The translations under genes and the position numbers were made by a program. The notes under the pieces are model-generated. The model had not been told where the DNA came from and made no database searches. It saw only the letters and a program-made list of their open reading frames with translations. Source: CAVRXQ01 sp963831155 (lineage in GTDB: Bacteria > Actinomycetota > Acidimicrobiia > Acidimicrobiales > Bog-793). Taken from it: a stretch of DNA of 64,000 nt. This document shows positions 60,469 to 64,000 of the stretch, piece by piece. Within the stretch, counting starts at the first letter, position 1; every line of letters starts with the position of its first letter. The stretch lies in contig CAWHOY010000006.1 of NCBI GenBank assembly GCA_963831155.1, positions 558,001-622,000 on the forward strand, read 5' to 3'.

Positions 60469-60643
60469 CGTAGGTTGTACCGAGAAGAGAACCCCGGCGA
60501 CGATCCGACGTTGCGCGGCCTTCCAGCGCGACCTGATCGGCGACCGAATTTCGGTACAACAAAAGGGTCAGGCGCGATTGCGACGTCGTCCCGGCAGTGC
60601 GCATTCAATGGATCGCGCAACAAGGAAACGAAAGGGATACGAG

Positions 60644-61027
60644 GTGCTTGACGAAGAAATCGTGAAGCTCGCCAACGGGAAGAACTTCGCCGCGTTCACG
60701 ACGATGCTCCCAAACGGCATGCCGATGACCCACCTGATGTGGGTTGATGCTTCTCGGGACCACGTTCTTTTGAATACTGAGGTTCATCGACGCAAATACA
60801 AAAATGTCGTCGAGGATCCACGCGTGGCCGTGACGGTGATCGATGCGACGAATCCGTACCACTACGCGGAGGTTCGCGGTCGCGTGGTCGAAGAGGTCCG
60901 TGGCGCAGAAGCGCGCTCGCACATCGATCGACTCTCAGAGAAGTACACCGGCGCGCCATACGCGCCCGAGATCCAAAGCGAGCGCGTGATTCTGAAGGTC
61001 GAACCCGAACGCCAGCTCGTTCACTGA
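60644..61027 (+). CDS. PPOX-class F420-type split-barrel oxidoreductase
   Basis: About 127 residues from GTG 60644, chosen because AAAGGG lies seven bases upstream and family members begin here; ATG 60608 is longer. AAFTTMLPNGMPMTHLMWVD, LLNTEVHRRKYKNVVEDPRV and EVRGRVVEEVRG are the family strands. Binds a flavin-type cofactor, F420 likely in this lineage. Confidence 0.85.
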   Translation: MLDEEIVKLANGKNFAAFTTMLPNGMPMTHLMWVDASRDHVLLNTEVHRRKYKNVVEDPRVAVTVIDATNPYHYAEVRGRVVEEVRGAEARSHIDRLSEKYTGAPYAPEIQSERVILKVEPERQLVH

Positions 61028-61107
61028 CGACCTCGCGACAAGCCCCGCTTCGGGGTCCTCCACCGGCGTTTGGTCGACGCGACAGCGTCGTCGTTACGCT
61101 GCCGAGG

Positions 61108-61518
61108 ATGGACATCGCCGAGGCCACCGGTTTCATCGCCGCCAACCACCGGGCGGTTCTTGCGACGTTGCGCGGTGACGGCAAGCCCCAGCTCTCGCCG
61201 ATCTCTGCCGGCGTCGATGACTCGGGGCACGTCGTCGTCAGCTCGCGGGAAGCCGCCATGAAGACGCGCAATCTTCGGCGGCAACCCTTCGCGTCGCTTT
61301 GTGTCTTCAGTGATCGGTTCTACGGGGACTGGGTGCAGGTCGAAGGGACCGCAGAGATCGTTTCGCTGCCCGAAGCGATGGACGGCCTCGTCGCGTACTA
61401 CCGAAGCCTTGCCGGTGAACACCCGAACTGGGACGAGTACCGCGCCGCGATGGTGAGCGAGAAAAGGGTACTGATCATGCTCAGCGTGGAACGTGCCGGG
61501 CCGGATCGATCGGGGTGA
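61108..61518 (+). CDS. Second PPOX-class F420-type split-barrel protein
   Basis: 136 residues. HRAVLATLRGDGKPQLSPIS, VVVSSREAAMKTRNLRRQPF and WVQVEGTAEIVSLPEA. Neighbouring paralogue of the previous gene; possible redox enzyme of unknown substrate. Confidence 0.85.
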   Translation: MDIAEATGFIAANHRAVLATLRGDGKPQLSPISAGVDDSGHVVVSSREAAMKTRNLRRQPFASLCVFSDRFYGDWVQVEGTAEIVSLPEAMDGLVAYYRSLAGEHPNWDEYRAAMVSEKRVLIMLSVERAGPDRSG

Positions 61519-61534
61519 CCGAAACGGTGCCGGC

Positions 61535-62302
61535 GTGAGTCCGGCGGATTCGCAGGGAGCAATCGCCGCGACCGCAAACAGCGAATCCGAACCTGCCGAT
61601 CCCGCGCTCGCTCGGCGGCTCGAGTTGTTCCTCCGGGGTTGGCTTGGCAAGTGGCCGCCGTCATCTCCGCTCGACGTCGCGTCCTCACCCGCTAGGTCTG
61701 AGCCCGGATGGGACGGAGTCATCCGGTTCGTTGTCGGCGTCGCCACACCGTCGGGCGCCGTCGTCTCGGTGCCGGCGTCGGCGCTTGATGACGCCCAGCA
61801 TCTCGCCGGACAAGGTGAGAAGGCGTTTGCGGCGAATGTCGGCGCGCTCGTCGGGCTCGAAGGCGCGCAGCTTGTCCGCGCCGTCTTTCGCTACTCGGAG
61901 CACCGGGTGGTCCTGCCAGACGCCGGGGCGTGGATAGACCGCGAGGATCCTCGGGTTCCGCAGTGGCTGAAACCGTTCAACGGCGACGTCTTAGTCGCCT
62001 TCGCAGAAGACGGCTCCTACGCGGCCGGCGTCGGATTGAAAAAGCACGACGAGCTCGGGAGCGAGCTCGCCGTCGGGACGGAGCCGCAATACCGCGGGCG
62101 GGGTCTCGCAAAACGCCTCGTCGCCCAGGCGGCGCGCGCGGTGATCGACTCCGGTGCGGTGGCGATTTATCTCCACGCCGCCTCGAACGTCGCATCGGCG
62201 GCGGTCGCCGAAGCGACCGGTTTTCCCGACCGGGGTTGGCAGGTGCTCGGGCTGTTCTATGACGAGCACGCGGAGTCGGATCGCCGCCACGTATCGCCCT
62301 AG
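61535..62302 (+). CDS. GNAT-family N-acetyltransferase
   Basis: About 255 residues from GTG 61535, 17 bases after the preceding stop; the longer frame overlaps that gene. C-terminal GNAT core with ELAVGTEPQYRGRGLAKRLV (acetyl-CoA loop) and LHAASNVASAAVAEATGFPD. The N-terminal part is a variable domain. Substrate unknown. Confidence 0.85.
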   Translation: MSPADSQGAIAATANSESEPADPALARRLELFLRGWLGKWPPSSPLDVASSPARSEPGWDGVIRFVVGVATPSGAVVSVPASALDDAQHLAGQGEKAFAANVGALVGLEGAQLVRAVFRYSEHRVVLPDAGAWIDREDPRVPQWLKPFNGDVLVAFAEDGSYAAGVGLKKHDELGSELAVGTEPQYRGRGLAKRLVAQAARAVIDSGAVAIYLHAASNVASAAVAEATGFPDRGWQVLGLFYDEHAESDRRHVSP

Positions 62303-62325
62303 GTCGATCGCGAAAGACGCGGCGC

Positions 62326-63636
62326 TCAGTCCTGTAGGACCGTGTCTCCTGGTGAATGGGAGCCGGAAGACGGCGCCATCGCGAGCACCGGGGACACCGG
62401 TTCGCGCGCAACCTCGAGGGGGCGGGTTGCACCGGCACGTCCCCAGACGAACACGGCGGCGACGAGCGCGGCGGCGAGCGACGCAAGCCCGCCGATGTAG
62501 AGGCCGGCCCGGGCACCGAGTTCCTGGCATGACCATCCGATGAGCGGCGCGCCGATCGGTGTCGATCCGAGAAAGACGAGCATGTAGACGCCCATCACGC
62601 GCCCGCGGATTCCCGGGTCCGAGGCGAGCTGGACGATCGAATTCGCCATCGTCGACATCGTCAAGGCGAAGAACCCGATCGGAACGAGCACCACCGCGAA
62701 GATGGCGTAGTTCGGCATCACGCTCGCCAGGCTTTCCGCGACCCCGAACGCCAGCGCCGCCAGGACGAGCGCTCGGGTCGAGAGTCGCTTCCGCTTCGCC
62801 GCGGCGAGCGCGCCCGCGAGCGAGCCGACGGCGAGGATCGAGGTGAGCAGCCCGTAACCCGAGGCCGAGCGGTGGAAGACCGTCTTGTCCATCAGCGCCA
62901 GCGTCACGGGAAAATTCAACCCGAGCATGCCAACGACGCCGACGAGCGCGATCGCGATCACGAGCTCGCGACGCTCCGCGACGTAACGGAACCCCTCGCG
63001 GATCTGTCCCTTCGCGCGCGCAAGGCGGGGAGCGGGGAAGAGCTCAGCGTTCCGCATCATTGCGAGACTGGCAATCACCGCGATGAACGAGATCGCATTC
63101 ACGATGAACACCCATCCGGTGCCGACAGCGTCGATCATCACGCCGGCGACCGCCGGCCCGACGAGGCGCGCGCCGTTGAAGGTCGCGCTGTTCAGTCCGA
63201 CGGCGTTCGTGATGTGCTCGTGTCCGACGAGCTCGCCGACGAAGGACTGACGTGTGGGATTGTCGATCGCGGTCGCGCAGCCGAGCGCGAAGGCGAACCC
63301 GTAGACCTCGTACAGCGTCGCCGCGCCGGACAGCACGAGAAGGCCGAGCGCAGCAGCCAGCAACATCATCGACGTCTGCGTGCCGATGAGCGTCCGTCGC
63401 TTCGGTAGCCGATCGGCGAGCACTCCGCCGAAGGGAGCGAACATCAAAAGCGGCAGGAACTGCAGCCCGAGTGTGACACCGGCCGCCGAACCGCTGTTGT
63501 GTGAGAGGCGCAGAACGAGCCAGTCCTGACCCGTGCGCTGCATCCAGCTGCCGACGAGGGAAACGAGTTGCCCGGAGGCGAACAGCCGGTAGTTGCGGAC
63601 GCCCAGCGAAGAGAACGTAGGGCTCGTCGAGCTCAC
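62326..63636 (-). CDS. MFS transporter (enterobactin-exporter type)
   Basis: 436 residues, 12 spans. FAPFGGVLADRLPKRRTLIG (D-R loop), GCATAIDNPTRQSFVGELVG and GRVMGVYMLVFLGSTPIGAP are hallmarks of the MFS_3 group. Its start overlaps the MarR gene stop by four bases, so both are co-expressed and the regulator probably controls it. Confidence 0.9.
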   Translation of the reverse strand: MSSTSPTFSSLGVRNYRLFASGQLVSLVGSWMQRTGQDWLVLRLSHNSGSAAGVTLGLQFLPLLMFAPFGGVLADRLPKRRTLIGTQTSMMLLAAALGLLVLSGAATLYEVYGFAFALGCATAIDNPTRQSFVGELVGHEHITNAVGLNSATFNGARLVGPAVAGVMIDAVGTGWVFIVNAISFIAVIASLAMMRNAELFPAPRLARAKGQIREGFRYVAERRELVIAIALVGVVGMLGLNFPVTLALMDKTVFHRSASGYGLLTSILAVGSLAGALAAAKRKRLSTRALVLAALAFGVAESLASVMPNYAIFAVVLVPIGFFALTMSTMANSIVQLASDPGIRGRVMGVYMLVFLGSTPIGAPLIGWSCQELGARAGLYIGGLASLAAALVAAVFVWGRAGATRPLEVAREPVSPVLAMAPSSGSHSPGDTVLQD

Positions 63637-64000
63637 CCTCCGACGAGGCGCCCGATCACGGGGAGCACCGCAGCGATCGCCGCCCGATCTTCATCGCTCA
63701 GTTCAGCGAGCCGCTGCGCGAGCCAGGCGTCCTTGCGTCGCCGCTCGTCGGCAACGGTCACGTTGCCTGCTGCAGTGAGGGCGACGATGTACTGGCGCTT
63801 GTCCGTCGTGTCGGCGCTGCGCGACACGAGGCGGGACTGCTCCAGGTGGCCGAGGATGCGGGTCATCGAAGGCGGCTGGACGCGCTCGTGCTCGGCGAGC
63901 GTGCTCGGGGTCATCGGACCGTGGGCGTCGAGAGTCGTGAGCACCGAGAACTGGCTCGGCGTCAGCGCTCCGACGGCACGCTCCCGCCGCAGCCGGCGGG
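63633..64000 (-). CDS. MarR-family regulator, 5' end outside window
   Basis: The frame is open to the window edge. Visible winged helix: LTPSQFSVLTTLDAHGPMTP, VQPPSMTRILGHLEQSRLVS and DKRQYIVALTAAG. Then the dimerisation helix LAQRLAELSDEDRAAIAAVL. Likely represses the MFS gene downstream. Confidence 0.88.
   Translation of the reverse strand, partial: RRLRRERAVGALTPSQFSVLTTLDAHGPMTPSTLAEHERVQPPSMTRILGHLEQSRLVSRSADTTDKRQYIVALTAAGNVTVADERRRKDAWLAQRLAELSDEDRAAIAAVLPVIGRLVGG

Noticed and set aside
1..64000. CRISPR arrays
   Set aside because: No series of regularly spaced direct repeats was found; the repeats present are att sites, a 405-bp duplication, a 63-bp duplication and a microsatellite.

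Overview
The window is high-GC DNA whose gene families point to an actinobacterium. Evidence for this includes a DivIVA/Wag31-type protein, two PPOX-fold proteins of the F420-associated type, a SepX/GlpR-like membrane protein, PadR regulators, and frequent GTG/TTG starts with 4-base gene overlaps. A deep-branching class such as Acidimicrobiia is my guess from overall flavour; no rRNA or other phylogenetic marker is present to prove it.

Layout. 1-4.9 kb: end of a Crp/Fnr regulator, a HIT protein, a YihY-type membrane protein, and an SPFH/ribbon-helix-helix pair behind a near-perfect inverted repeat. 4.98-21.2 kb: a mosaic region bounded on the right by tRNA-Lys(UUU). It contains two direct-repeat remnants of that tRNA's 3' half (at 4984 and 9377) and many broken genes: PadR copy, methyltransferase, HAD, IS630, IS481, DUF4232 and alpha/beta hydrolase fragments. 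Intact genes are interspersed: a family-5 substrate-binding protein, an FrsA-like hydrolase, tyrA, a hemerythrin-like membrane protein, a radical SAM/SPASM protein and a nitronate-monooxygenase-like protein. 21.2-25.4 kb: conserved-looking chromosome (DivIVA, phosphoesterase, FmdB, MoaC, SepX-like) ending in tRNA-Ala(CGC).

25.36-36.95 kb: tandem integrations at tRNA-Ala. Element I (25357-33690) is complete. It has a tyrosine integrase overlapping the tRNA, a perfect 46-bp att direct repeat, a serine recombinase, and a leftward replication-type operon (excisionase-like HTH, RepA-like helicase, small proteins, terminase-small-subunit-like HTH). It also carries a secreted-protein cargo gene framed by a 63-bp duplication. 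Segment II (33691-36773) ends in a third att copy and has no integrase. It carries two copies of a 405-bp cassette consisting of a divergent promoter and a winged-helix regulator. One copy drives an Hsp20 gene and the other a GYD-domain gene, and the duplication stops at the start codon of the driven gene. A fourth, weaker att-like copy follows at 36911.

37.2-41.2 kb: a MOSC protein, then an IS3-family element split by an IS256-family element that carries a DUF3024 passenger gene; target duplications are visible for both. 41.3-64 kb: mostly ordinary chromosome. It holds a GntR-ABC-lipoprotein operon, aldo/keto reductase, DUF1003, an M16 peptidase pair, an MFS transporter, a two-part glycosyltransferase, GNAT, a nitrilase-family hydrolase, an S4 protein, a ferritin-like protein and an MBL hydrolase. 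A polar amino-acid ABC transporter, EamA, two PPOX proteins, GNAT and a MarR-MFS pair complete it.

No rRNA genes and no CRISPR array were seen. All family assignments are by reading motifs, without a database search.
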